Below, piece by piece: positions 17,382-25,493 of a DNA stretch of 64,000 bases (its first letter is position 1; each line of letters begins with the position of its first letter). Location: NCBI RefSeq assembly GCF_000411975.1, contig NZ_ASXG01000124.1:1-64000 (forward strand). Reading direction: 5' to 3'. The notes under the pieces are model-generated. The model saw nothing but the letters and a program-made list of their open reading frames with translations, searched no databases and was not told the DNA's origin. Position numbers and translations under genes: made by a program. The DNA comes from Amycolatopsis orientalis DSM 43388. Its GTDB lineage: Bacteria > Actinomycetota > Actinomycetes > Mycobacteriales > Pseudonocardiaceae.

Positions 17382-18394
17382 CGGCGCACCTCCGAAGTCG
17401 GCTCGTGCTCGGCGGTACGCGGAGAGCCGGGTGAGGTCTCCCCGCGCCCCAAGAGGCCGGATTTCGGGTCGTTTTTCGACACCGCCCGTGACGATTTCCT
17501 GGAAGAAGCCGGTCGGCCGTTGCGCAGACGACCGCTCACAGCACGTGACACACCTGGGTTTTCCTCGGCGGGAGCGTCCGGTGGATCGACGACGAGAGCG
17601 GCGACAGCTGCGTCGGCGACAGGGTCTTCGGGGCCAGCGCCGGCGACCTGATCGCGCAGCCACGCGACGAGTCGGTCTTCGGCTCGATCACGGGCCTTGA
17701 ACGCGGTCTTCAGCGCAGCGCCATGACGGTGCGCCCAGTCGGTCACCGAGGTGTCGCCGAGCCGTGTCGCCGAGATCAGTTCCGCTTCGGCGGGGGTGAG
17801 AATCTGCTCGCCGACCGCCCGCGCGAGCACCAAGTCGGGATGTCCGTACGGCGGGCGCGGTGCCGCGGAGCGGTAGCCCGAGCCCGCCGGCATCGGAGCG
17901 TCGAGCGACTCCTCCAATGCTTCCTGCCCGGCGCGGCGGGCGGCGAAGTGCAGCCGGACCGCGATGGCCGGGTCGGCCAGATCGACGGTCGACAGCGCGT
18001 GGACAAACCCGGCGAGCACCGCCGCGTGGGCGTCCGCGCGATCGCCGCGATACCGCGCCGCCAGCCATCGCGCGCTCGCGGCCAGCGACGGCAGCGCCAT
18101 CCCGACGCACGCCACCGTCCAGGCACCCCCGTGCGTGCGGGAACGCAGCACCAGGTGCGCCCACACGTCGTCGCGCGTGCGGGGCGGGCACTGCTTGCTC
18201 ATCACCCGGTCCCGCAGTTCGTCCAGCGGCACCGGGCGCCGCGGCAACCCGGCGAACCGGGCCCCCTGCACGGCCATCGGCTTCGGCCCGGTGACCAGCC
18301 ACCCGAAGGCGTCGCGCGCGGTGTCCAATGGCAACCATTCGTGTCCCCCGCGATCAGGGCGGATAAGCGCAGAAGCAGTCTCGTCGTTCGTCAT
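17372..18394 (-). CDS. Sigma-like HTH protein heading the transfer operon (340 aa)
   Basis: ATG 18394 (MTNDETASALIRPDRGG) follows AGGAG. Residues about 80-170 form a helical region with DAHAAVLAGFVHALSTVDL and AIAVRLHFAARRAGQEAL, reminiscent of sigma region 2. Residues about 205-265 (AVGEQILTPAEAELISATRL then GDTSVTDWAHRHG) look like a sigma region-4-type HTH. The C-terminal 70 residues are polar and probably disordered. The family recurs at the head of actinobacterial transfer operons, but its role is not established; regulation of the operon is my inference. The 3' end of the gene contains the 39-nt element shared with the methyltransferase block. Confidence 0.6.
   Translation of the reverse strand: MTNDETASALIRPDRGGHEWLPLDTARDAFGWLVTGPKPMAVQGARFAGLPRRPVPLDELRDRVMSKQCPPRTRDDVWAHLVLRSRTHGGAWTVACVGMALPSLAASARWLAARYRGDRADAHAAVLAGFVHALSTVDLADPAIAVRLHFAARRAGQEALEESLDAPMPAGSGYRSAAPRPPYGHPDLVLARAVGEQILTPAEAELISATRLGDTSVTDWAHRHGAALKTAFKARDRAEDRLVAWLRDQVAGAGPEDPVADAAVAALVVDPPDAPAEENPGVSRAVSGRLRNGRPASSRKSSRAVSKNDPKSGLLGRGETSPGSPRTAEHEPTSEVRRCA
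17447..17485 (-). promoter_or_regulatory. 39-nt shared element upstream of the pilin gene
   Basis: Read on the minus strand, these 39 nt begin GCGGTGTCGAAAA and end GCCTCTTGGGG. They match 33 of 39 positions of plus-strand 18844-18882. This copy lies within the 3' end of the sigma-like gene, 66 bp before the pilin start. The matching position ahead of two divergent transcription units suggests a common promoter/operator or RNA leader (inference). Confidence 0.55.
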
Positions 18395-18926
18395 TTGATG
18401 CGCTCCTGACTGGAGTTGGTGAATCAGCTCCGTCAGGACGCCAGGGCGGCGACAAGAAAGGGGCAAGAAAAGAACAAGGATGATCTTGTTGGCAGGCAAA
18501 TTCGGCTACTAAAACCGAAGCCTCGAAGGACTCGAAGACCTCTTGCTGGCGGCGCACCCTGGCGGCGTCCTCGATCGTCTTAGTAGCTGGCGAGCTGGCG
18601 TTTAAGCGATCCTTAGTAGGCAAGCGACTGTTCGTAGAGGAGGGTGCACGACGACTCGGTCGGGCGACTTTGATTCGGATCGGAAATTCTTCTTGGCTCA
18701 AGTCGGGATGGTTCGACAGCAGATCGACCCCGCACTGTGTTGGACCCGAATAGTTCCGAACGTCCGGGAGTGTCGACGTATTCGGACTCTCTTCTCGCTG
18801 CGTGCGGTTCAGAGCTTCGGGAGTTTGTCAAAAACCTGGAAGTGCGGTGTCGAAAAGCGGCCTCAAAACCCGCCTCTTGGGGTGACTTGGCAGACCGCGC
18901 CGATCACACTGCGAGGAAGGCCGCCG
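18395..18926. other. Divergent control region between transfer operon and methyltransferase block
   Basis: No gene is evident in these 532 bp. The heptamer TTAGTAG occurs at 18580-18586 and 18613-18619 and inverted (CTACTAA) at 18506-18512, inside a TTCGG...CCGAA hairpin (18501-18519). CTCGAAG is repeated twice with a 2-bp gap just after. Near the right end is the 39-nt element shared with the pilin upstream region. The stretch is comparatively AT-rich. It should contain promoters for both flanking operons and could include the origin of transfer. Confidence 0.5.
18844..18882 (+). promoter_or_regulatory. 39-nt shared element upstream of the methyltransferase block
   Basis: The plus-strand sequence begins GCGGTGTCGAAAA and ends GCCTCTTGGGG and is 33/39 identical to the minus-strand copy at 17447-17485. 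It ends 44 bp before the ATG of the first methyltransferase-like gene. The differences are six single substitutions with no gaps. Co-control of the pilin genes and the methyltransferase block is the simplest reading. Confidence 0.55.
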
Positions 18927-19910
18927 ATGACTCCAACACCGCACCCTGAGCCCGGAAGCCGCCGCCATCACACGCCGCATCACCGCACGGCGAGCGCGGC
19001 GCGTACCCGTCACGGACGGCACCGCGCACCGGAGCGCCTGCCCGCTGTCGCGGCTGCCCGCCGGCCACGTCCGGCGGCCTTCTGGCCGTTCGCCGACGCG
19101 GAGATGCTGCCCGGCACCGCGCTGCTTCCCGGCTGGCTCGGACGCACGATCGTCACCCTCGTCACGACCTACACCCGCCCCGGCGACCGCGTCCTTCTCC
19201 TCACCCCGCCACCGTCCCCACGCACCCTTCGGCACGCGGTCGGCGGTGCCCGCGACGCCGCCCCCTACGCCGGTCTCGCCGAGGCGGTCTGGACCGTCGC
19301 CCGGCTCGGACGCAGCACCGACACTGCGACAGCGGTACTCGCCCCCGACTGCCCGGGCGAGCACACCGACTCGCCCCGCCGTTCCGGAGTTGAGTCGGGG
19401 TCGCGACCCCGACTCGGTCGGCTCGATCTGCACCCGCTGGCCGACCCGCACCCAGACTCCCCACGCCCTCCGCGTCGCGACGGAGACCGACCGCGCGGCG
19501 GTTTCGACCTGATCATCACCTCGCTCGACCCGCGCGCCACCGACTGGCTCGCGCGCGCCGACTGGGACGCCCTGCTCACCCCGCGCGGCCTCGTTGCTGT
19601 CGTCACGCACAGTGATTCCCGCGATGGCCAGCTGCGTGATCCGCTAGCGACCTTGCTGAACACACTGGGTAGTCGCGGATTGCGGTGTCACGATCACATC
19701 GCCGTGCTCGCCACGCCTGTGCCGAACCTGCCGGACCGCCCCGACCGGATGTGCGCCGAGGACTCCGTGCCGGACTTCTCGCCGCGCGCGGCCGACGCCG
19801 CAGCGCCGCCGCTGCGCTCGGTGCACCACGACCTCGTTCTGCTCGGGCGGCTGTCGCCGGACGCGACGGACGACCGTGGCATCGAGGGGAAGGAGACCTC
19901 GGATGTCTAA
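18927..19910 (+). CDS. Degenerate methyltransferase-like protein (327 aa)
   Basis: ATG 18927 (MTPTPHPEPGSRRHHTP) follows GAGGAAGG. A basic, His-rich N-terminus precedes a Rossmann-like domain: YTRPGDRVLLLTPPP at about 89-103 stands where a SAM-binding motif would be. FDLIITSLDPRATDWL, followed by a strand LLTPRGLVAVVTHSD, occupies the position of motif IV, with TSLDP instead of TSPPY. The catalytic motif therefore looks lost. The gene overlaps the next by 8 bp and starts a run of five methyltransferase-fold genes. I read it as a non-catalytic paralogue, perhaps a structural or specificity partner; function unknown. Confidence 0.55.
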   Translation: MTPTPHPEPGSRRHHTPHHRTASAARTRHGRHRAPERLPAVAAARRPRPAAFWPFADAEMLPGTALLPGWLGRTIVTLVTTYTRPGDRVLLLTPPPSPRTLRHAVGGARDAAPYAGLAEAVWTVARLGRSTDTATAVLAPDCPGEHTDSPRRSGVESGSRPRLGRLDLHPLADPHPDSPRPPRRDGDRPRGGFDLIITSLDPRATDWLARADWDALLTPRGLVAVVTHSDSRDGQLRDPLATLLNTLGSRGLRCHDHIAVLATPVPNLPDRPDRMCAEDSVPDFSPRAADAAAPPLRSVHHDLVLLGRLSPDATDDRGIEGKETSDV

Positions 19911-20820
19911 GAGCGCCGACAGGCAGCTCCCCCGCGCGTCGGGGGAGCGGTCCGAAGGCCCGATTGTGGCGTCGGTGTGGCCGACGGGGACTGACAGCTT
20001 GACGGCCCAGCTGACCGAGGGCGGCTACCACGACGCCACCGGTGCCGACCCCGGCCTGATGGCCCCGGCGATCGCCCGCTACGCCGTCGCGGCGCTGACC
20101 CGGCCCGGCGATGTCGTGCTCGATCCCGACTGCGGCGCGGGCACCACGATCGTCGAAGCGCTCCGGACCGGGCGGCACGCGATCGGGTTGACCGGGCAGC
20201 GCCGGTGGTGGCGCCTGGCGCGCGCCAACGTGACCGCCACGAAGGCGCGGGGCGTGTTCGTAGACGGGATGGTCCTCGTCCTCGACCGACGCCCCGGAAC
20301 GGCCGCCGCCGCAGCCACGGCCGGGTTGACCGGACGGATCGCTCTCCTCCTGACAACCCTGCGACCCGGTCCGGTCGGCGACATCGATGGTGCACTGGAG
20401 AGGTTGCACGGACTGCTTGCGCAATACCGGCCGCTGCTGCGTCCGGGCGGGCACGTGGTCGTCACCAGCGCCCCGCAGCGCCACCCCGTGCGGCACGACC
20501 TGCTCGACGTGCCCGGCCGGATCGCGGCGGTCGCCGGCGCGGCCGGGCTGGCGCCGGTCGCGCGGTGCGTGGCGTTGACCGCCGCAGTGCGACGAGGCCG
20601 CACGTACACCCGCGCGTCGCTGGCCCAGCGACGAGCCGCCGCCCGAGCGGAACGCGTTCTCGGGCATCCGGTCGCGCTGCCCGCGCACCACACCGCGCTG
20701 GTGCTCCGGGCCGATCCCGACGCCGCCGATCCGGCCCTGAACCAGTCCCTCCCCGCGCTGCCCGCGCCCCCACCACGCGGCCACGGGCGCGGAACACGGC
20801 CCGATTCGGCCGCCGCCTGA
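19903..20820 (+). CDS. TRM11/N6-MTase-like SAM protein lacking motif IV (305 aa)
   Basis: ATG 19903 (MSKSADRQLPRASGER) has AGGAG upstream and overlaps the preceding stop by 8 bp. VVLDPDCGAGTTIVEAL (about 70-86) is a good motif I of amino-methyltransferases of the DPFCGSGTT class. At the expected catalytic position the sequence is IALLLTTLRPGPVGD, not a D/N/S-PP-Y/F/W motif. LRPGGHVVVTSAP follows as the usual late strand. SAM binding is likely, methyl transfer doubtful. With the previous gene it forms a pair in which each partner lacks a different part. Confidence 0.6.
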   Translation: MSKSADRQLPRASGERSEGPIVASVWPTGTDSLTAQLTEGGYHDATGADPGLMAPAIARYAVAALTRPGDVVLDPDCGAGTTIVEALRTGRHAIGLTGQRRWWRLARANVTATKARGVFVDGMVLVLDRRPGTAAAAATAGLTGRIALLLTTLRPGPVGDIDGALERLHGLLAQYRPLLRPGGHVVVTSAPQRHPVRHDLLDVPGRIAAVAGAAGLAPVARCVALTAAVRRGRTYTRASLAQRRAAARAERVLGHPVALPAHHTALVLRADPDAADPALNQSLPALPAPPPRGHGRGTRPDSAAA

Positions 20821-20931
20821 GTGCGCGCCGCGTCGCCCAGCACCCGCCGGCAACCCGCCTGTGGCGCAGCGACGCGATCCGACGTACTGCGGCTCGCGAT
20901 TTCAACCCAACGTGCCGAAGGAGCGAATCTC

Positions 20932-22167
20932 ATGGACACCGTCCACTACCGCGATGACACCGTCACGTTCTGCACCGGCGACGCCACCGCGACCCTCGCC
21001 GGCCTGGCGGAGAAATCGGTGGACTGCGTGGTCACCAGTCCGCCGTACTGGGGGCTGCGCGACTACGGGACCGGAACCTGGGTCGGCGGCGATCCCGGTT
21101 GCGCGCACCTTGCCGGGTCCGGACGCGGCGGCAACATTCCCCAGTCCAAACACCCCGGTCTCGCCTATCCCGCGTCGGCGGCGCATCGCGGCGGCGAGCC
21201 GCAGCGCTGCCGCCGGTGCGGTGCCCGTCGCGAGGACGACCAGCACGGCCTGGAGGCGACCCCGCAGGACTACGTCGACCGGCTGCGGCAGGTCTTCAGG
21301 CAGCTGCGCCGGGTCCTGTCCGACACCGGCACGGTGTGGCTGAATCTGGGCGACTCGTACTCCGCCGAACCGCCCGGCCGCACCGGGGACGCGATGCGGG
21401 CGAGCACCCTGTCCGGTCGCAGCGCGGCGGCGCCGCTGCGGGAGTCGGTGCGCCGGGCCGGGGTGGCGCGCACGCGGTCGCTGCCGCGGAAGAACCTGGT
21501 CGGGATGCCGTGGCGGGTGGCGTTCGCACTGCAGGCCGACGGCTGGATTCTGCGCAATGCGATCGTGTGGCACAAACCCAATGCCATGCCCGAATCCGTG
21601 CGTGACCGGTTGTCGAACCGGTACGAGATGCTGTTCCTGTTGACCAAACAGCAGAAGTATTTCTTCGACCTCGACCCGATCCGCGAACCGCTCGCATGCC
21701 CGGAAGCCCTCACGTCGGGCAGTGTGATCGGCGGCGCGAACAAGGGCCGCCACAGCGGGATCGGCGCGACCGCGCGCCGCCGCGGACACAGCGTGTACGG
21801 CAAATACCGGGATACCGAGCCGTTTTCCGCGAAAGCGCACGGGGACGCGATGCGCCCGACCGGCGCGCGGCACACCGCCGCGCATGCTCGGGGCAAGAAT
21901 CCGGGTGACGTCTGGTCGATCACCACCCGCCCGTTGCGGGAGGCGCACTTCGCCGCGTTCCCGGTCGACATCCCACTGCGCTGCATCGCGGCCGGATGCC
22001 CAGCCGGCGGTGTAGTGCTCGACCCGTTCAGCGGTGCCGCCACCACCGGACTGGCCGCACGCCAGCTCGGCCGCTCCTACGTCGGCATCGACCTCAACCC
22101 GGAGTTCCACGAGATCGGCCTGCGCCGCCTTGGTCTCACCGCACAGAACACCGGGAGGGCGGCATGA
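20932..22167 (+). CDS. Site-specific DNA methyltransferase, beta class (411 aa)
   Basis: ATG 20932 (MDTVHYRDDTVTFCTGDA) follows GAAGGAG. Motif IV TSPPYW (35-40) precedes motif I DPFSGAATT (364-372), the order of beta-class N4-cytosine/N6-adenine DNA methyltransferases. Between them lies an insert with CAH and CRRCGARR that could bind zinc. The segments AIVWHKPNAMPESV and NRYEMLFLLTK are conserved core elements. No restriction endonuclease gene is adjacent. The recognition sequence cannot be read from the protein. The stop overlaps the next methyltransferase start (ATGA). Confidence 0.9.
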   Translation: MDTVHYRDDTVTFCTGDATATLAGLAEKSVDCVVTSPPYWGLRDYGTGTWVGGDPGCAHLAGSGRGGNIPQSKHPGLAYPASAAHRGGEPQRCRRCGARREDDQHGLEATPQDYVDRLRQVFRQLRRVLSDTGTVWLNLGDSYSAEPPGRTGDAMRASTLSGRSAAAPLRESVRRAGVARTRSLPRKNLVGMPWRVAFALQADGWILRNAIVWHKPNAMPESVRDRLSNRYEMLFLLTKQQKYFFDLDPIREPLACPEALTSGSVIGGANKGRHSGIGATARRRGHSVYGKYRDTEPFSAKAHGDAMRPTGARHTAAHARGKNPGDVWSITTRPLREAHFAAFPVDIPLRCIAAGCPAGGVVLDPFSGAATTGLAARQLGRSYVGIDLNPEFHEIGLRRLGLTAQNTGRAA

Positions 22168-23207
22168 CCACCTTCGCCGCACGCTCCCCTGAGGACGACG
22201 CCGTCACGCTGGTGACCGCCGACGCCGAAGCCGGAATCCAGAACCTGCCCGAGGATTCGATCGACTGTCTGGTCACCAGCCCGCCCTACTGGCGGCTGCG
22301 CGACTACGCACCCGACACTTGGACCGGTGGCCGGCCCGGCTGCCGACACCGGTCCGCAGGCCTCGGCAGCCGGGGTTCAGTGCAGCAGAGGTGCCGGGAT
22401 TGCGGGGCGCGGCGTGAGCATCCGCAGATCGGGCTGGAACCAACTGCGGACGACTACGTCGAGACCGTGCGCGCAGTGTTCGCCGCGGCCCGGCGGGTGC
22501 TGACTCCGCGGGCCACCGTGTGGGTCAATCTTGGTGACAGCTACTCCACCAATTCCGACGGCTATTGGTGCACGACCCCTGGGCATACAGGGCAATCGCA
22601 CTACCGGCCGCGAGCGGACGTGCCGCACAAGAATCTGCTCGGCATGCCATGGCGGCTGGCCTTCGCTCTGCAGAACGACGGGTGGATCTTGCGGTCGGCG
22701 ATCGTCTGGCACAAGCCCCACGCCACGCCCACATCGATCTCCGACCGTCTCGCGACTCGGCACGAGATGCTCTTCCTGTTCGTCACGCAGCCGGACTACT
22801 ACTTCGACCTCGATGCGATCCGGCAGCCCTACACCGGCGACCGGGCTCTGTCCCGGCGCGCCCACCACCGGGGCACCAAACCGAACACCGCCCGCGGAAC
22901 CTGGCCCCGCACACCCGCCGACGGACAGCGTGGTCGCAACCCCGGCAACGTGTGGACCATCCCGCCGGACCGCACCCGTATCGGGCATCCCGCTCCGTCG
23001 CCGGCCGAGATCCCGCGGCGCTGCATCGCGGCGGGATGCCCGCCCGGCGGTCACGTCCTCGACCCGTTCAGCGGCAGCGGCACCACCGCCGTCGCCGCCC
23101 GCGAACTCGGCCGACGTTTCACCGGCATCGACACCAACCCCGCCTACCACGAGCTCGCACTCCGACGCATCACCGCAGTCGACCCGGACACAGGACGGCC
23201 GCAATGA
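22164..23207 (+). CDS. Site-specific DNA methyltransferase, beta class (347 aa)
   Basis: ATG 22164 overlaps the preceding stop. TSPPYW is at 38-43 and DPFSGSGTT at 300-308. It is clearly a paralogue of the previous enzyme: both share RLRDY or LRDY after motif IV, a CRH/CRDCGARRE putative zinc insert, DYVETVR/DYVDRLR, and AIVWHKP. The central region is about 60 residues shorter. Divergence between the two suggests different target sites rather than a recent duplication. The stop overlaps the third methyltransferase (ATGA), so the three are translationally coupled. Confidence 0.9.
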   Translation: MTTFAARSPEDDAVTLVTADAEAGIQNLPEDSIDCLVTSPPYWRLRDYAPDTWTGGRPGCRHRSAGLGSRGSVQQRCRDCGARREHPQIGLEPTADDYVETVRAVFAAARRVLTPRATVWVNLGDSYSTNSDGYWCTTPGHTGQSHYRPRADVPHKNLLGMPWRLAFALQNDGWILRSAIVWHKPHATPTSISDRLATRHEMLFLFVTQPDYYFDLDAIRQPYTGDRALSRRAHHRGTKPNTARGTWPRTPADGQRGRNPGNVWTIPPDRTRIGHPAPSPAEIPRRCIAAGCPPGGHVLDPFSGSGTTAVAARELGRRFTGIDTNPAYHELALRRITAVDPDTGRPQ

Positions 23208-24571
23208 CCGACGACACCGCCTTTGTTCAACCGGAAATCATCCACGGCGACGCCCGCGCCCTTCCGGTCCCGGACGCCAGTGTCGATCTGGTGGTCACCA
23301 GCCCGCCCTACTTCGGGCTGCGGACCTACCGCGATGGCGACGCCGTCTACCGCGGACAGCTCGGTGCCGAAGACACCCCGGGTGCCTATCTCGAGAACCT
23401 GATCGCCTGTACCCGCGAGATGATCCGCGTCCTCCAACCGTCCGGGTCAATCTTCGTCAACCTCGGTGACAAGTACTCCAGCTACAACAACGGCAAAGGC
23501 CGCTCCCTGAACGGAACCCGCGGTGCCGGGCAGGTCCCGGACGGCGGCGACCCACACAGCCGCAGTGTTCCGGCGAAGTCGCTGATCGGCTTGCCCTGGC
23601 GCTACGCCCTGCGCTGCGTCGACGAACTCGGGTTGATCTTGCGCGCCGAGATCATCTGGTCCAAACCACACGGACTGCCCGAGGCCGTGCGCGACCGGGT
23701 CCGCCGCAGCCACGAAACCTGGTTCCACCTCACGCTCAACCCGCGCTACTACAGCGCTATCGACACCATCAGACTTCTGCATTCCGCGCCGAGTCTCGTT
23801 CGTGTGGCACCGCACCGATCCCATCCTGGCCGCGCGGCACGCGACGGTCGGTACTACCCGGGCGCAAAACAGCAGACCCTGAAACGACGCCAGATGTCGC
23901 ACCCGCACGGCCGCCTGCCCGGATCGGTCTGGGAGATCGCACCGCAACCCCTGCGGGTGCCCCCGCACCTCGGGATCGCGCACCATGCGTCGTTTCCGGT
24001 GGAATGGCCTCGGCGACTCGTCCTCGGGTGGTCACCACGACGCGTCTGTACTGCGTGCGGGCACGGCCGCCGCCGAGTCCCGATCGCTTACGGCCTGGAC
24101 ACCTCCCGGCCCCAGACGCGGCGGGCGCTGGAACTGGTGCGCGAGCACGGCCTGACCGAGGCCCACCTGTCCGCGCTGCGAGCCGCGGGACTCAACGACA
24201 CGCCCCGCGCCGTCGACACCCAGGGCCGTCCGGGCGGGCACGAGCACCCCGGTGGGCAGCTCGTCGCCGAGGCACGCGCCGCACTGGGCGGCTACGCCCG
24301 CGAATTCCTGCTGTCGCGCGCCACCGAGTTCGCCGACGCCTGCGATTGCGCCGACACGAACGCGGCCGGCGTTCCCGGTGTGGTGCTCGATCCCTTTGGC
24401 GGCACCGGAACCACCGCGTTAGCCGCCGCCGTGCACGGCCGGCGAGCCATCTCGCTGGATGCCAGCCGCGACTACTGCCGCCTCGCCGCCTGGCGCGTCC
24501 ACGACCCCCGCCAGCAAGCACGAGCCCGCGGCACCCACCCGGCCACGGAACCGGCTCCGCGCGCAGCGTGA
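23204..24571 (+). CDS. Site-specific DNA methyltransferase, beta class (455 aa)
   Basis: ATG 23204 (MTDDTAFVQPEIIHGDAR). TSPPYFG lies at 32-38 and DPFGGTGTT at 396-404; AEIIWSKPHGLPEAV and SHETWFHLTLNPRYY are core elements. Unlike its two neighbours, the cysteines are placed late: CTACGH at about 284-289 and CDC near 376-378, bracketing a helical insert of about 90 residues that may carry the target-recognition function. It is the last gene of the methyltransferase block, followed by 186 bp of non-coding DNA before the recombinases. Confidence 0.9.
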   Translation: MTDDTAFVQPEIIHGDARALPVPDASVDLVVTSPPYFGLRTYRDGDAVYRGQLGAEDTPGAYLENLIACTREMIRVLQPSGSIFVNLGDKYSSYNNGKGRSLNGTRGAGQVPDGGDPHSRSVPAKSLIGLPWRYALRCVDELGLILRAEIIWSKPHGLPEAVRDRVRRSHETWFHLTLNPRYYSAIDTIRLLHSAPSLVRVAPHRSHPGRAARDGRYYPGAKQQTLKRRQMSHPHGRLPGSVWEIAPQPLRVPPHLGIAHHASFPVEWPRRLVLGWSPRRVCTACGHGRRRVPIAYGLDTSRPQTRRALELVREHGLTEAHLSALRAAGLNDTPRAVDTQGRPGGHEHPGGQLVAEARAALGGYAREFLLSRATEFADACDCADTNAAGVPGVVLDPFGGTGTTALAAAVHGRRAISLDASRDYCRLAAWRVHDPRQQARARGTHPATEPAPRAA

Positions 24572-24757
24572 CACCCGTGCCGGTGTGACGTGGACGACAG
24601 GCGAGGCCCACTCGTCCGGGGCCTCCGCTTTTCGCCGATCGACGCTACGATCCCAGGCCCGCAGCATCCCAGCTGGACCCTCTGGCCAGCTGGTTTGCGC
24701 TGAGCGACAGGCGCTTGCGCGTGGCGCGGGACGAGGAGACCAGGAGGCACGATTCCC

Positions 24758-25345
24758 ATGTCCGCCCCAGCAGCGACTACGGCCACCGAGGGGATCGGCG
24801 CCGTGTCCGAGCCGATCAGGGCGGCGTTCTACGGACGCAAGAACAGGACCGACACGATCGCCCTGCGCCTCCTGCGTCAGCAGTACCAGTTGTGCGAGCA
24901 GACGTTTCGTCCTCGCGTGGTGATCACCCACTGCTTCTACGACCTGCCCGCCGACGTCGACCCGGTGATGCTGCACGATGCGGGACTGCCCCGACGCGAG
25001 GGCGGGTGGCGCGAGCTGGCTGCGACTTTGTCCACTCCGGAACCGGGCTACGACCTGATCGTCTGCGAGAAGGCGGAGCGGCTGTCGCGCGATCCGTTCG
25101 AGATTCTGGCTCGCGAACGCCTCGCCGCGCAGCACTGTGTCCCGATCATTTACGCGACCGAGCCCTGGGACCCGGTCTTGGAGATGCTGCCGCAGGCGCG
25201 TGCGCTCACCGCGCTGATTCGCCGCCGCGTCCAGGGCTCCGGCTATTTCACGATCGAAAACCCGTATATGGGCGGACAAGGGGGTGTGGACGTTGGCCGG
25301 GGAATACGAGCGCCGCGACGACGCCACCGGACGTCTGGCTCCTGA
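24758..25345 (+). CDS. Serine-recombinase-like catalytic domain lacking the active serine (195 aa)
   Basis: ATG 24758 follows AGGAGG. After a short tail, AAFYGRKNRTD (about 22-32) aligns with the start of serine recombinases (YxRVS), but Ser is not present at the nucleophile position. The later parts are kept: VVITHCFYDLPADVDP, GWRELAATL, and YDLIVCEKAERLSRD, which resembles the conserved DxVxVxxxxRLxR segment. It has no zinc-ribbon or coiled-coil DNA-binding part. It lies directly upstream of the full-length recombinase. I infer a catalytically dead accessory subunit or directionality factor; an eroded duplicate is the alternative. Confidence 0.6.
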   Translation: MSAPAATTATEGIGAVSEPIRAAFYGRKNRTDTIALRLLRQQYQLCEQTFRPRVVITHCFYDLPADVDPVMLHDAGLPRREGGWRELAATLSTPEPGYDLIVCEKAERLSRDPFEILARERLAAQHCVPIIYATEPWDPVLEMLPQARALTALIRRRVQGSGYFTIENPYMGGQGGVDVGRGIRAPRRRHRTSGS

Positions 25346-25493
25346 CGAACCACCGGAACTGGTCGCGGAAATCCGGGCTGTGGAAGGAATCGAGGCTCAG
25401 CGGCTGGCCGCGGAACAAGCACGAGTGTTGTGGGAGGTGACGGAATGGCAGGCCCGGAACAGGTCCGTCGGTGGGCTGGACAACGCAGCGTAG
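25284..25493 (+). CDS. Possible small protein between the two recombinase genes (69 aa)
   Basis: A GTG at 25284 with AAGGGG just upstream opens a frame overlapping both neighbours: the last 62 bp of the recombinase-like gene and the first 49 bp of the recombinase. The sequence is acidic and helical (EPPELVAEIRAVEGIEAQRL). Nested coupling would fit, but there is no recognisable domain and it may be spurious. Confidence 0.35.
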   Translation: MWTLAGEYERRDDATGRLAPDEPPELVAEIRAVEGIEAQRLAAEQARVLWEVTEWQARNRSVGGLDNAA

